Positions 19,495-31,982 are shown, counted from the stretch's first letter. The stretch: 64,000 nucleotides of DNA from Ilex aquifolium (GCA_951799425.1 OX637394.1:17913001-17977000), one strand, 5' to 3'. Notes: generated from the sequence alone by a model not told the origin. Numbers and translations are program-made.

Positions 19495-20600
19495 ATTTTT
19501 TTTAACAAAAGAAAATTTTATTTATTCACAATGGAAAAAATTTACAAGAAGCAAAGGATAAGGCATAGACGCCTTTCCATAACAAGAAAACAACAAAATT
19601 CAAAAAAATTCCAAACCAAAATAAGCTTCAGCAACATCCTCCAAAAACAAGCTTCAGCAACATCCTCCAATCCATAAAAAAGTAGCAGCAACACTAGCAT
19701 AAAAAATCAACAGATCAACACTGAATTTAAAGCTCCCCCAAAAAATCAATAGATCAAAACTAGCATATACTGCATCTCTCCATTTCAACTCTCCCATAGG
19801 ATAATACTCAGAAAAATTACCCCATATCATCAAAAACAACAACACTCCTCTTTCGAAGCACAGGTAAACCTCTGAGATCTTGAGAAACAACACGCTTAAC
19901 GTCACAAGTTAATCCCAAAGAAACCGAACAATCCACAGAACTGCTGCACTTTACAGCATGATTCGCTAAGCTATCCGCAACCGAGTTAGCCTCCCTAAAA
20001 GCATGGACCAGCTGACAATCCACATTTTCCATCAGTTCCCTAATCTGATCCCAAAAACTTAATAAAGGCCAAGCACATTCAAAAACCTTATCATAACCTT
20101 ATCATAATAGAAACAAGTACAATAAAAATCGCTATTCAAAAAATCCAATCTATTCAAAAAATTCCCTGATCCGTCTCATAAAAATCAAACAAGTCCAAGG
20201 ATAATCATTAACCCTCAAAACAGCATTAACCAACACCAAAGAGTCACACTCAATCTCAAAACTATAACAAGATAATCTGTACTGCATAATAAGTGGCAAC
20301 CCATCACATAAGGCCTTGAACTCAGCAAGCATATTCGAACATTCCCCATAGTAAAAAGATGCAGCTAGGACCATTTTACCCCATTCATTCCTCACAACTG
20401 CCCCCCACCTGCCACTCCTGGATTGCATCAAGCTCCAGCACACTAGAAGGAGGATAGATCCATTTAACCCAAACACCCGACAAGACAACAGAACAAGAAA
20501 ATTTAATTTTAAAAAAATCCAGCAGAATTCCCAACAGCATCATCCTGAACCTTATGCTTAAGAGGGAGACTCACTTGGGCGGGAATTTCGCTCTCTTTTG
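19495..20600 (-). pseudogene. RNase H (RVT_3-like) fragment of a LINE, inside the CACTA element
   Basis: Two minus-strand pieces (20488-20150 and 20032-19817) show RNase H landmarks in order: WGAVVRNEWGKMVLA, LAEFKALCDGLPL, FEIECDSLVLVNAV, and the C-terminal FREANSVADSLANHAV. This is the RNase H type carried by plant L1-like LINEs and their host-domesticated kin. No reverse transcriptase is seen upstream, and the frame is broken between the two pieces. A T-run at 19497-19504 could be the remnant poly(A) tail. A 20-base tandem duplication (AGCTTCAGCAACATCCTCCA) lies near 19622-19670. Confidence 0.75.
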
Positions 20601-21559
20601 TCGATGACCCTACATTTAATATAAATTAACACATGAATTCCACATAAAACAATAAAAATGAAAAATTATCATTTGATGTTGGATTAAAGTTGAGCAGCCC
20701 AAATTATACCCTAGGATGAGATATGGGTTAGGATTCAAATCTTATCACTTAAAATTAAAAGAAAGAATAAAGAGACTCCATTCTACATAATCTACTTATT
20801 CTTAAAGAGGGTGGGCTTTTTTCAAATTGGGTGCATGTACTTATTCTTAAAGTCTCAGTACAGGTGCTATGGTCAAACTACATCCTAATCATTTTGAAGC
20901 AGGGCTTTATTTATTTTTCTAAGCTATGTGGGCTACATGTTCTTTTCTGTATCCTTAAAAAGTTGTAAAAATTATGGAGGACCTAATAGCACTGTACCAT
21001 TTTTATCTATCTGGATATAACTGTGATACATTCCAGTCAGATGTCTATCTTGAAGCATAAAAAATGGGCTAACAATGCTGATAGGATGCAGTTTCACTTT
21101 TGTATATATGATGTTGGTTCGTTGGAACTCTGTTTTGCAAAGTATCCCTGTTTTCTCTAATAGTGTGTCATCATTGTGTGAGCCAATAGTAGCACACTAT
21201 ATCATCTTAGCCTAATAATTTGAACTTTTTACCTTATGGAATGGTCACTTGGTCAACTTGCCACCTATGATTGGAAAGTGTTGTTGCTCTTTTTGGAGTA
21301 AGGGTGGTAAATTTTTCTATGCTTAAAAGTAATTCTCAGCTATCCTTATCAAACCATTTCCTTCAAAATAATTCTCAGCTTTTTCTATGCTTCCTATATG
21401 TTTTTCATTTCTAGAACTTGCTTTCATATAAGAGGGTTTGCCATAAGATTTCTAGCACCAAAAATCCATCAAACTCATTCAAACCAAAGTAATTGTGACA
21501 AGATCAATACCAGTCAACAACTCATGTAATATTTGAGCTACTATTCCATTTATTGACTC
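20601..21559. other. CACTA interior, no gene recognised
   Basis: No open frame with a recognisable domain. Probably intron, 3' UTR or spacer downstream of the minus-strand Transposase_24 gene. Confidence 0.4.
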
Positions 21560-23340
21560 ACCTGACCAAATGAAGATGCTCTAGAATGACCTCGAAACTC
21601 TGTGTCTCGCACTGCCGGACTTCTTGACTCACTCCTCATCGAAGATCGATGAGAGTTTATATTATGAGTACTAGATGCTTTAGGTACCTTTTAAGATTGC
21701 AAATACTTAATATTCATGGAGAAAAATAATACATTAATACAATAACTCTTCTAACTCAAAATATAAGTAGCTGATGTTTTTATTACCTTTTCAACCTGAA
21801 GTGGATCTGTGTTTTTGCGAGCTGGTTCGGGAATATGCATACCCATTGCACGCATTTGAACGAGAAAAACGTCAAACTGTCTTTGTTGAGCCTCAAACTT
21901 AGCTTCCATCTGACTCATTTGCTTCTTCATTTGTGCCTGCTGAGCCTCCATCTCTAACTGCTTAGCCTCCATCTCTGCCTTATGTCTACTCTATTGCTCA
22001 TCTAGTTGGGACTGCATTGCTTGCATCTCTTCTAATTTTTTATGTCCAAACACATCTCTCAGAGATGGTCCAAAACCATATGTTCTAACACATCCAAGTC
22101 GCTCCGGTCCCATGACTTGTGTGAAAACTTCATCTACTGCAGATGAAGATTGCGTAGAAGACTCTGGCATTTGTGACACAAGTTCATCCATGTCTGACTG
22201 CAGCAAAAAATAATTTGAAATAAATGTGAAACATAGGCGAAATAAGAATGGATAAATAGTGAACATCTTTCTTGTCAATATTACATACCAAGGCTTGTGC
22301 AACAACATCATTAACTGGTCGATCATCTTTCTTTGAATATGCAACCTTAAAAAATTAAATACGACTCATTTTCTTCCCATTATTCTTTTTATTTTCCTAC
22401 AGTTAAAATAGACACAATAAATAAACTTGAATAAAAATCTTTTATAAAACACATTTGTTTTCTAACAAACCCTTTCCATAACACATGCAAAGCTTGTTTG
22501 GCCAGTGGTGTGATGAAATTTTTTCTTGCTCCGAATGAGTTTGTTCCTCTCACTTTTTTCCTATTACATGCCAAAAGAAATTATAATAAAAATTTGAAGA
22601 AAAAGAGCAATGACTTCTTTTATAATTGACAAGATTTACACTTGCATATTTGTACTTGTGCCTTCGGAGTGCTCCAATAATAGACCAAGGCCCGCCAATA
22701 TGATTCCTCCACTCGGTCAGGCTCGTGAGCTAATCTTTCTACATCAGTTCTATAGGGATAATAAGCTTGTTTCTTAATCTCACACTTCCAGTCTTTCCAC
22801 TTCCTCCCTATAGACTTCATTAGATATCCTTTTATCCACTCTTTTGCATCAATGATTGCCTACAATTTCATTCAAAAACCACTAATAACATGCAAAACCT
22901 ATATACAATCACTTAGTAACTATAAAATAAATTCAAAAACTCTCCACCTTTATTTCATCCCATATTCTTTCTTTATACTCCTTTGGAACAACACGCCACT
23001 CGTGCCAATTTAAGGGTGCTATGGTCCCATTTCGAGCTTGCATGCCTAAACGAGATTGAATTGGAGAAGCTTTTTCACCAATTGGTTGCTTTAGTTCATT
23101 TTCCTCAATGTGTAGCACACTGCTGCCATGCGTCGAGGTAGGACCTCTAGTTGGTCTCTGTATAGAATCTGAGGAATTGGAACCTACACTTAAAAAAATT
23201 TTGTTGAGTGATTACAATATCATGTTTAGTGATAATTATTACTACCTATTCCTCCATTACTAAAATATACCGCCATCGTTGCGTGATGTATTGCCATCAT
23301 CGTCTAGTGATTGGCCACAAGATGGATGGTTGGTACTGAA
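21560..23340 (-). pseudogene. CACTA second gene, Transposase_24-like (TNPA-type), decayed
   Basis: A chain of minus-strand exon-like blocks in the usual order: RNGTIAPLNWHEWRVVPKEY, IGRKWKDWKCEIKKQAYYPY, AHEPDRVEESYWRALVYYW, RGTNSFGARK, TQVMGPERLGCVRTYGFGPS and a Gln/Glu/Met-rich coiled coil (MEAKQLEMEAQQAQMKKQM). These match the plant transposase family Pfam Transposase_24 (Ptta/En/Spm), which accompanies TNP2 in CACTA elements and is thought to bind the subterminal repeats. Blocks are separated by AT-rich gaps that may be introns, and frames vary, so I regard it as decayed or at least unproven. Confidence 0.75.
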
Positions 23341-23679
23341 ACCTGAATTATAAATACTTAAATTACTAAACATATAATTGTATGCATAATATCAAATTGT
23401 GAGAAAAACATAATCTACAAACAAATAATGTACCTGGGAGGCTAGAAGTAGGGTGCCACCATGATGGTGGTTCTAGAATCATGTGCACATTCTCCACCAT
23501 AGCAAACTATGAACCATTTATGGATATACAAGAGTTTGGAAGTGTGTCATCAAGATATAAACACTAAGCAGTTTCATGATATTAAAAGAGAGCTCGACAT
23601 TTTACATTGCAATGAAAATCCAAAACAATTAAATGTATAAAGTCTCATGATATTAAAAATAAAAAAAACAATTCATATA

Positions 23680-26300
23680 TCATTCATCATCATAACGGTG
23701 AACTGTGGTTCCAACAACACCTTGTCTAACCCAGACCATGTCGTTGTCATCATGATCGATAGCAGTTTCATCTAAATCTTGTTGCACATATTCTTCCACC
23801 TTGTTATGCTGCATCCTAGCATATTCTCTTGGTTGTTGTCCATAGACTTCAAATAAATCTCTAGGTTTCACCTTGATGACTATTTTCCAATCTTCTTCAA
23901 TGGGATCTTGTACATAGAAGACTTGTTGTGCTTGAGATGCTAGGATGAATGGTTCATCAGAGATCAATCCCTTGGTGTAAAGCAAATTTCTAAAATTGAC
24001 TAGTGTAAAACCAAAGTCATCTCGCTCGACAAGACCCCTATTGTTATCGACTCAATCACACTTAAATAATACATACTTACAGTCATGTGAATAATATAGT
24101 TCAACAATATCAGTAAACACTCCGTAATATGTAACATCTCCTTCCATGGGATGCAAGTCCCTTGAACTAGCATAACTATGAGTATTTGCCTTTAGCATAA
24201 CACCACTGTTTTGAGTTTTTCTTCTCCGTTCACATTTCTTTGTGTGATACCTTGTACCATTGATAATGTACCATGTGAACCTAGTGGCTTGCTTAGACGG
24301 ACCCATAGCTAGTGTCATAATCTCATTAGAAAGTTGCATATTTCCTGTTGCTATTAACTTTTGCACCTATAGTAATGGAAATTTTGAAATATTAAACACT
24401 AACACATAACTTGTCACTTAACCTGAAATTATATGTAAATTTCCCGATGTTACATACATAGGATGCAAACCATATGTGAAATGTATCATTGTGAATGCGA
24501 TCGACTTCATGATCCCTCACACGATGATTGAACATTCTAATAAAGGCACAATTTTCCCTACGTAAAAAATTATTGTTTGAATGCAATGAACATAAAGTTG
24601 GTTAACTATTCTAACACAATAACAAAAAATGGAACCATGTATTACTCTTGAAATGGGACAACTGCGGGAGTGTTAATGAGCACATAGCGATGGGTCTGTT
24701 GTCGTTCTATGTCACTAAGGGTGAACACTTTTCCACTTCCTAAGGGACGACCTCCTTGCCCATCAAATGTGATATTACCATCATAACTCCTCACTCATCG
24801 AAGTGACTTGGTCTCGACATCATGCAAATATCTTGAGCAAAATTTCATACATTCTTCCACCAAGTATCCTTGTTCAATGGATCCCTCTGGCCGACTCCTA
24901 TTCCTGACATATGATTTAAGTGTGTAGAGGAACCTACAACCATAGACCAATGGTAAATGGAATTACATGAAATGCGAGAGAGGATTTGCATTAAAGTTTA
25001 GTTATATATGCATCACGGTTCACCTCTCTATTGGATACATCCGACGATATTGCACCGGGCCGGCAATCTTAGCCTCCTCAGCTAAATGTATCAGCAAATG
25101 CTCCATAATATTGAAAAAGCTCGGTGGAAATATTTTTTCGAGATGACAAAGTGTAAGCACAATCCGAGACTGGAGGCGGTCTAGGTCATCTACTTGCAAG
25201 ACCTTTGAACATAACTGCCTAAAAAAATTACGTAGCTCAATCAATGGCCCAACCACTTTCTTAGGCAATAAACTCCTCACAACAATCAGCAAAAGTTGTC
25301 GCATTAGTATATGAGTATCATGGCTTTTTAGTCTAGATATAGTACGTTGTTTAACATTAACACACTGAGAAATATTGATGCATAACCATCTGGTACTTTG
25401 AGTTTCTTTAGAAGTGCACAAAATGCATCTTTCTCCCCATTGTCCATAGTGAAGCATGAAGGGGGCAAATAAAATTTGTTACCCGCTTGTTGTGGGTGCA
25501 AGGCCATTCGAATGCCCATCTCTTGCAAGTCTAGTCGAGCATTCATATCGTCTTTCTCTTTTCTAGCAACATTTAAAAGAGTCCACAATAAATTGTCACA
25601 AACATTCTTCTCAATATGTATCACATCAAATTATGTCGAATCGGATTGTGCTCCCAATAAGCCAACTCAAAGAAAATGTTTTTCTTCTTCCAATTGTAGC
25701 TTAGATGAATCTCGTCATCTTCATATACCCCATCTAACCTCATTTTTCGCTTTCTGGAATGGCTACTCTCGCCATCCTTCCCAAAGTTGTTTTGATAATT
25801 TGAAGGAAACATTTGTAACACATCTGTACCCAAAAGTCGAACTAGATTTATTTCAACTTCAACAGTGTCATCAAATGACAATTTATCTTTACGAAATCCA
25901 TGATCTTGACCCAACCAGCATTGATGCCCCATATAACAAAGCTTTTTTCCATTTGCCAGCCAACGGTAACGAGTGTGCTCATGACAACAAGGACAAGCTA
26001 AATTACCTTTTGTGCTCCATCCCGACAAATTTGCATAAGCCGGAAGATCATTGATTGTCCATCAAACGTATTAACACCAACCTCCCACAACTCCCTCAAT
26101 TCATCCATTACAAGGCGCAAGTATACATCAATGTCATTCCTAGGAGCACAAGGACCATCAATAAGCAGTGTTAACATCATATAAGGTTGTTTCATGCACA
26201 CCCATGGCGACAAGTTGTATGGCATTAAAATAACAGGACATGTGCTATGAGAAATACTCATTGTCCTGTATGGATTGAACCCATCAGACGCTAAAACATA
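23680..26300 (-). pseudogene. TNP2-type CACTA transposase, 5'-truncated and decayed
   Basis: Minus-strand blocks in family order: SDGFNPY, STCPVILMPYNLSPWVCMKQ, GPCAPRNDIDVYLRLVMDEL, GWSTKGNLACPCCHEHTRYRW, MIHIEKNVCDNLLWTLLN with ARLDLQEMGIRMALHP (Transposase_21), then LCHLEKIFPPSFFNIMEHL and GPVQYRRMYPIER (DUF4218), ending in a DUF4216-like block (KPRDLFEVYGQQPREY, WVRQGVVGT). It would cut and join CACTA ends. The usual ~250-residue N-terminal part is not visible upstream of 26300, and the frame changes at least four times, so it is inactive unless some gaps are introns. Confidence 0.88.
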
Positions 26301-27108
26301 TGTGGTTTCAAGATACCAAAATAATCGAACACAAAAAAACTAGGAAAAAAAAGAACATATGCGGTTTAAAGATACCATCTGAATGACGTGTTTTATGATA
26401 ATTAAACTATGCAAAAAGGGAAAAAGTAAAATAAATAGAACATTAAGATACTTACCATCATGCTACAATCCTGCGCTAATCTAATAATTTACCAACTACC
26501 GTAACAACATATAATCCAATCATATCAATAAAATACAATTCAACCAAATTAACAAAAAATACAGTCCATCAGATCACAACATTTCAAATCGCAAAAGCAG
26601 GGTCCATAAGAAAATCACTGAAAGAAAGACCATAAATTAATTAGGTAAGTGCCTATATAAGCAAAAATCATCTGGATATTCTCTCAGTCATGACGCAGAC
26701 GGTAGATCAATTGCTTTAACATAAAGTAGGACATCTGTAGGTAGTGGTAAGTTCAACTACAGGACAATGCAAGTAGAAATCCTTTTTTAATTCTAATTCA
26801 ACAGTTTAATTTGTTGCTACAAATTTTCACTGTAAGAAAACACTACTTCAAATGAAATTAAAATGAAATTCAAGCAAAAATTGGGTTGTTTGTAACATTG
26901 ATTCAACATTAAAAGGAAAGCAACTAATAAACTTAAAAGGCTGTAGGAAGATGTTTCCAATAAGCTAGTGTTTAGCAGCAAGGAATATTTTATGTGACCA
27001 GTTCAGGAATTGCTCGAGATTTTTTTTTCCAAGCTCTACATTCCTCAATTGTTTTTTCACAATTTTTTTCTGAGTCTTAATCTACTATGTACTTCAATTC
27101 CATATAAA

Positions 27109-27168
<60 letters not shown>

Positions 27169-28039
27169 TGAACTCAAGTTGGCACGATGACCTTGCTTTG
27201 GGACTGTTCATTCTTGAGAGCATTTGGTCATTGCAACATGTCTGAGAAGAGAAAAAATTACGGGGGTTGTTAACACACATCTGAAACTAAGGATCCTTAA
27301 CTATTGAGTGAAACAAATTTATGTTTTAATCATAATGTTGATCCAATCTTAAAAATCAGAAAGTCAATGCGAAATGATAGTAATTGATGGATCAAGTTCT
27401 ACAAACAATTTAGGCCTCAAGCATTGGGTTCACTCAATTACCTTGGCAATTTATCGAACATGTAGTATGCAGGGACTGGGAAAAAGGGGAAAGGGGGCTA
27501 CGGGGTGAGTCTACAGTGATGGAGAATGAGCGAGTGAGAGGGGGAAGGAGAGAGAAAAAGAGATACCTTTGACGTGGGTTGGTCGCCGAAATCTATGGCG
27601 TGGGTTGGCTGCTGCATGTCTATGGGGGGTGTCTGGGGACAGTTTAAATTGATATAACGTGTAGATCCGACTCAAACACAGATCTGTTACAGATCAATCA
27701 CAGATATGTCACTCAGCTATTTGCACACATCGAAGAGAAACACAAAAATATGGTAGAAAAACTCAAAACATGTGTATGTTACTCTGGAAATACGCAGAAT
27801 AGCAATTGGAGAGAGAGAGAGAGAGCGTATGTTGAAGTCACCGAATCCAAACCTGCTTATGATGTCGGAGCTGAAGTCGCCTGAGAGAGGGACGACGAGG
27901 AGTCAGGTTCTGAGAAGAGCCAGCGAGGAGTCGTCGCCTGAGAAGAGAGTCATCGCCAGAGAATTCGAGAGAATGAATTGGGGAAAAATTTAGGTTTATG
28001 TTGTGGGAGGAAAAAAAAAAAAGCTTTTTATTATTTTTA
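26301..28039. other. CACTA 5' region (minus strand), no intact gene
   Basis: Should hold the promoter and first exons of TNP2 but no matching coding is seen. It contains a TA microsatellite (27113-27165) and purine-rich and GA-rich stretches at 27480-27560 and 27808-27824. A 73-residue plus-strand frame at 27772-27993 is charged, unrecognised and probably not a gene. Confidence 0.45.
27113..27165. repeat. (TA)n microsatellite
   Basis: About 26 TA units. Confidence 0.9.
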
Positions 28040-28200
28040 ATTAAAAAATTGTAGCGTTTGACTTAAACGCTGGAAATTAAGCAAAAAAAAAGAAAGATTT
28101 TTATTATTTTTATTAATAAGTGCTAATGTGTATAAACAAACGCCAATTTTAGTGGCGTTTAAGTTAAACACCAGAAATTAAATGTCGGATTTTCCCATAA
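28040..28200. promoter_or_regulatory. Right subterminal repeats of the CACTA element
   Basis: GTAGCGTTTGACTTAAACGC, AAACGCCA and GTGGCGTTTAAGTTAAAC mirror the motifs at the left end. Confidence 0.75.
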
Positions 28201-28211
28201 TTCTTGTAGTG

Positions 28212-28345
28212 TATTCTGCTACTGTTTGTCCATGTTAGCAAGGATATCTGCACATCGGTTATCCTCACGCAAAGTATAGGCAATAGGAATTTGGCGTTCA
28301 CTTGTAAGGTGTTTGCAATTGGCAACAAGTCTTTCTGGGGATGGT
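28212..28345 (-). pseudogene. LINE RNase H fragment, N-terminal piece (split by the CACTA element)
   Basis: The minus strand reads VANCKHLTSERQIPIAYTL then REDNRCADILANMDKQ, the final helix and RADxLAN-like motif of an RNase H domain, followed by a stop just before the CACTA insertion. It continues at 16341-16248. It shows that the CACTA element entered existing LINE DNA. Confidence 0.7.
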
Positions 28346-30276
28346 TATTCCCAAACGAGGGTTATGTGGACATTTATAAATGATAGGGAGGTTATGTGCT
28401 TTTGAAGTATACCACAAGGGGGTAAAGTGAAGTTTGCCCTTAGTTTAATTTTTATTGACAACAAATGTACCGTTTAAATTTGGTCCAAAACCCTGAGGGG
28501 ATTTTATGTAGAGCTTCAAACTATAATTAAGGAGATATAAGTTATTGGACAAACCACATGGAGGTAAAATGATATTGCTCTCCTTTGGTTCAAGCATATT
28601 TTTCTAAATGTGAATGATCATTTTAATTAAGGCACCCGATAAACCATGAATGATTACAACATGGAATCTAAAAGCAGGAAAGCGCTCTGAGGTTGTTTGT
28701 TTGTTACAGATGGGTGCAGCAGAGGCAGAGAAATTTTGCATGGCATTTCAACAGGTGCAGAAGATGCTTGTATGGACAAAATTGATCAGATTAATCTTGT
28801 TAAGCTTACCCAAAAAAATGCATACGATATTTACTCCCAGGTGTACGAGGAACTGAGTTTAAATGCAGCTCGGAGCTTCACAAATTCATCAAAATTTTCT
28901 GACGGATAGTTCCGGGTATGCGTTCTTAATTTTCTCCGTTTGTGGATTGTGCAAAAGACCTTCATCAATTGGTATCGTAAATCTGTTTATGTACCTGTGT
29001 AGGTGTAAATTGTTTTTGTTTCATTGCATGAAAGTTTCTTTTCTTGTGTTTTGATGACCGTGTAGATAAAACAAGTGGTAAAAAAATATCCTGATTGATC
29101 CAATGACAATTTTAGTGGTTAATACCTTGCGGTCTTAAGTTCGACTCTGCCAGGCGATTTCTTGGTTGACCTAATGGTTATGGTTTATTGATATGGGTGT
29201 CAGTTTCACCCATTGACATGAACAAGAATCCAAAAGCAATAGGATGAAAACACAAATTATTAAGTGGATGGGATTAAGATTAGACAAATTACTTGTCTAA
29301 TGGGTATTATGAAAAGTTTTAAGTTTTTTCTTTGTTTCTTCAATTCGTGATCTAGTATAGTGTGAGTTGTTTTAGAATTAAATGATTTTTGTACTCGGTT
29401 TTGATGAAATTTGAATCAATTAGGTTTTTAATGTATGTGAGATTCATGTCTGAGAGGAACTGATTGAGAGAAAGTACTATTCCTACTGTTTCTTGTTATT
29501 GGTTTCACTGAATGCCACAAGCATTTGAAATGATACGAATTAAACATGATATAACACGGCTCAATTGATATCCATACTTGTTGGTGACATAAAAAACGTA
29601 GCAACCACAAGTCCAAAAAATCGTAACCGGGATGGTTCTCGGTAATATAAAAATTAAATTGATTAAATGATTTCAACTCAATTTTATCAAATAATCAGTT
29701 AATTGTCATGTATCTATAATATGTATAAACAATTCGAATCTGATGACTATCAGATGATATCCAGATCCACAATAATATTATCTCATGAATTCTAATCATT
29801 AATCAAAAATAATAATTCACATATGATATCTGACTAACTGAGCTCAAATTTTGATCTAAATTTGATCCATTGTGAGAACTAGTCTCAACCATCAAAAATT
29901 ACGATTGTATGTAGAAAAGCAATTGCATATTTCTTTACCTACCTTAGTTTACTTTTTGGATCTGACCTTTAAAAATGAACATTAAAAGAAAAGGAGCACA
30001 ATTTATTCTTTCATAACTTTAACAGTACAATTATATTCAATAAACAATACCATTAGGTTAGCCACCTACAAAAGAGGTGCCAGTTATAACAATCTAACAA
30101 AACAAGTTTCACTGGGTCCTACTGGATTTCAGTGAGACCCAACAAATTTTACAAAGGATATAGTTGAACTTTATCAGAATATATAGAGTTTTAACCTAGG
30201 AAAAATACGAAAGAGAGGATCTCCAAATTATCTATGGTTCCTTTATTGATGGCTAAACAATGGAAACTAGATATTT
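28346..30276. other. Intergenic; possible gene scrap at 28650-28915
   Basis: Mostly AT-rich with no gene. At 28697-28909 a 70-residue plus-strand frame (containing MDKIDQINLVKLTQKNAYD, YSQVYEELSLNAARSF) looks protein-like in composition and follows a TTGTTTGTTACAG acceptor-like site. I do not recognise it; it may be an exon scrap. Confidence 0.35.
30242..30247 (-). terminator. Possible polyadenylation signal of the BBE-like gene
   Basis: AATAAA on the minus strand about 30 bases after the stop codon. Plant signals are loose, so this is only a candidate. Confidence 0.35.
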
Positions 30277-31923
30277 TCACTCATAATCTTTTCCTTCTGG
30301 GTTTGGATGTCCAATTCTCTCAATCAACCATGGTGCTAGAGGAGGAATGCTTTGTTTGTCATGGAAGAAATTGCCGGGATCCACCAAGGTCTTCACATAT
30401 ACTAATCTGTTAAAGTTGTCCACGAAATATTTCTTACCCCAAATACTTGCCTGCGCATAGCTTGTGTTCCCGTTATCATTGGCTCCTATATCCAGATCCC
30501 TGTAATTGATATATGCTTCTCTTGGATTCTTGGAAACATAAGGAGCCATATATTTATAAAGTCTTCGGACCCAGTTGATATGCCTTCTTGAAACTGCTGA
30601 CCCTTGTTCTTGCCATTCTACCTGGTATTCAATTTTGTATATATTCCCGGCTCTGTGGGGAAAAGGTGTTTCAGAGGCTGCAATCTCACTCATTTTTCCG
30701 CCATACGGAGTCAATACCAATAGAGGAACACCGGCCTCTTCTTCAAGAAACCTTTTCCATATTCCTTCGAGCACGCTTTCAGAAACGGGTTTCTTTACGT
30801 AGTCTGACTTTACTTTATAGTTGCCTCTATAATTATAAGTCCTGTTCAACAAATCATTCACTGAATCTAGCGGTAAGCCATAGAAATAGAGATTTGATCC
30901 AATCCAGCTTGTTTCAGTACAATCTTCTCTCACCAATCCCAATTCCGGAAAGTCTTCTTGCATCAACTTAAGTAATCCATCAACTCCACCCAGAAACAAC
31001 CCAAGAAATGAAACTTGAAGTGTCTTATTTCCATTTTCACTTGAGTTCACAGTTGATGCAGTAACTCTGATGAAAAGGTTCTCATCAACCTTGTTTGCAA
31101 TGTATTGCCATCGATGGATAAGTTTTGTGGCATTTTGTTCCAAAGTTTTGCTTACTGTGAAAACAGTTACATTTTCTGGAACGATAACTAAATTTACTTT
31201 CCAATCCAAGATAACACCAAAACTAGCGCCTCCACCTCCTCTTATGGCCCAAAAGAGGTCTTCCCCCATTGACTTTCTGTTAAGGATTCTACCATTCACA
31301 TCAACTAATCGAGCATCAATTACATGATCAACAGCAAGTCCAAACTTACGTAGTAGAATGCCATAGCCTCCCCCACTGATATGTCCGCCAGAACCAACAG
31401 AAGGGCAAATACCTGCTGGAAAGCCAAGTGTGTTACTCTTATTTACAATATTGTAATAAAGTTCACCAAGAGTTGCACCAGCTTGAAGCCATGCTGTATT
31501 GTCTGTAGTATTGACAGAGACTGATCGCATATTAATCATATCAATGATGATGAATGGCCGTGGAGAAATATAAGAAAGCCCCTCATAGTCATGTCCTCCA
31601 CTTCGAACTCTTATTTGTATGCCATATTTTCGGGAACAATAAATAGCTCTTTGAATATCAGACTCATTCAACGGTGTGATTATGGCCAAAGGACGTGGGG
31701 TGCTAGGTGAAGTGAATCTTTGATTTTGTATGGAGAAATCCAAGACATATAGATATGAGGAGTTCTTTGGTGTGTAAATGAGCTGAGAGTTTGAGGTGTT
31801 TTTAGACGGATGGGAAAGACATTGAAGAAAAGCTTTATTGGTATGAGCAGAAGCTGCCCATAAAACTGAGAAGAGAAAAACTAGATGAAGTGAAAGCAAA
31901 GAAGCTCTTGGAGTTATCATCAT
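30277..31923 (-). CDS. Berberine bridge enzyme-like FAD-linked oxidase, secreted
   Basis: Intact intronless frame of 548 residues, the usual length for plant BBE-like proteins, which are commonly intronless. A signal peptide covers about residues 1-26 (hydrophobic LLSLHLVFLFSVLWAASA). The FAD-binding domain (about 75-250) has both flavin-attachment residues: His111 in RSGGHDYEG and Cys173 in GFPAGICPSVGSGGHISGGG, so bicovalent FAD is expected. Cys35 and Cys96 match the conserved disulfide. The C-terminal BBE domain ends in INYRDLDIGAND, ASIWGKKYF and NRLVYVKTLVDPGNFF. There are several N-glycosylation sites. Family members oxidise alkaloid intermediates, monolignols or oligosaccharides in the cell wall or vesicles with O2 or other acceptors; the substrate cannot be told from sequence. 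A decayed relative lies at 62942-63940. Confidence 0.95.
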   Translation of the reverse strand: MMITPRASLLSLHLVFLFSVLWAASAHTNKAFLQCLSHPSKNTSNSQLIYTPKNSSYLYVLDFSIQNQRFTSPSTPRPLAIITPLNESDIQRAIYCSRKYGIQIRVRSGGHDYEGLSYISPRPFIIIDMINMRSVSVNTTDNTAWLQAGATLGELYYNIVNKSNTLGFPAGICPSVGSGGHISGGGYGILLRKFGLAVDHVIDARLVDVNGRILNRKSMGEDLFWAIRGGGGASFGVILDWKVNLVIVPENVTVFTVSKTLEQNATKLIHRWQYIANKVDENLFIRVTASTVNSSENGNKTLQVSFLGLFLGGVDGLLKLMQEDFPELGLVREDCTETSWIGSNLYFYGLPLDSVNDLLNRTYNYRGNYKVKSDYVKKPVSESVLEGIWKRFLEEEAGVPLLVLTPYGGKMSEIAASETPFPHRAGNIYKIEYQVEWQEQGSAVSRRHINWVRRLYKYMAPYVSKNPREAYINYRDLDIGANDNGNTSYAQASIWGKKYFVDNFNRLVYVKTLVDPGNFFHDKQSIPPLAPWLIERIGHPNPEGKDYE

Positions 31924-31973
31924 CTTCGTTTCTTGTTCTGGTTTTGTGTGAAAAAACCATAGAAGATGTCTCC

Positions 31974-31982
31974 CATTTATAG
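31974..31982 (-). promoter_or_regulatory. TATA box of the BBE-like gene
   Basis: TATAAATGG on the minus strand about 55 bases upstream of the ATG, which would give a short leader of about 25 bases. The related pseudogene lacks this motif at the matching place. Confidence 0.65.

Larger units (their letters stand above)
16342..28211 (-). mobile_element. CACTA (En/Spm) DNA transposon, 11.87 kb
   Basis: Left end CACTGCAAGAAAA, right end the inverse of CACTACAAGAAT, flanked by a perfect 3-base duplication TAT (16339-16341 and 28212-28214). Both CACTA ends and a 3-base duplication define the superfamily. Subterminal blocks carry repeats of GGCGTTTA/TAAACGCC in both orientations. Two decayed transposase genes lie on the minus strand: TNP2 (about 23680-26300) and Transposase_24 (about 21560-23340). 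A Helitron (16673-19446) and a LINE RNase H piece are nested inside. The 5' half of TNP2 is not found and several frames are broken, so this copy is not autonomous. Confidence 0.93.

Noticed and set aside
27772-27993. Charged 73-residue plus-strand frame within the CACTA element
   Set aside because: Opposite to the transposase genes, starts in GA-repeat DNA, and shows no known domain.
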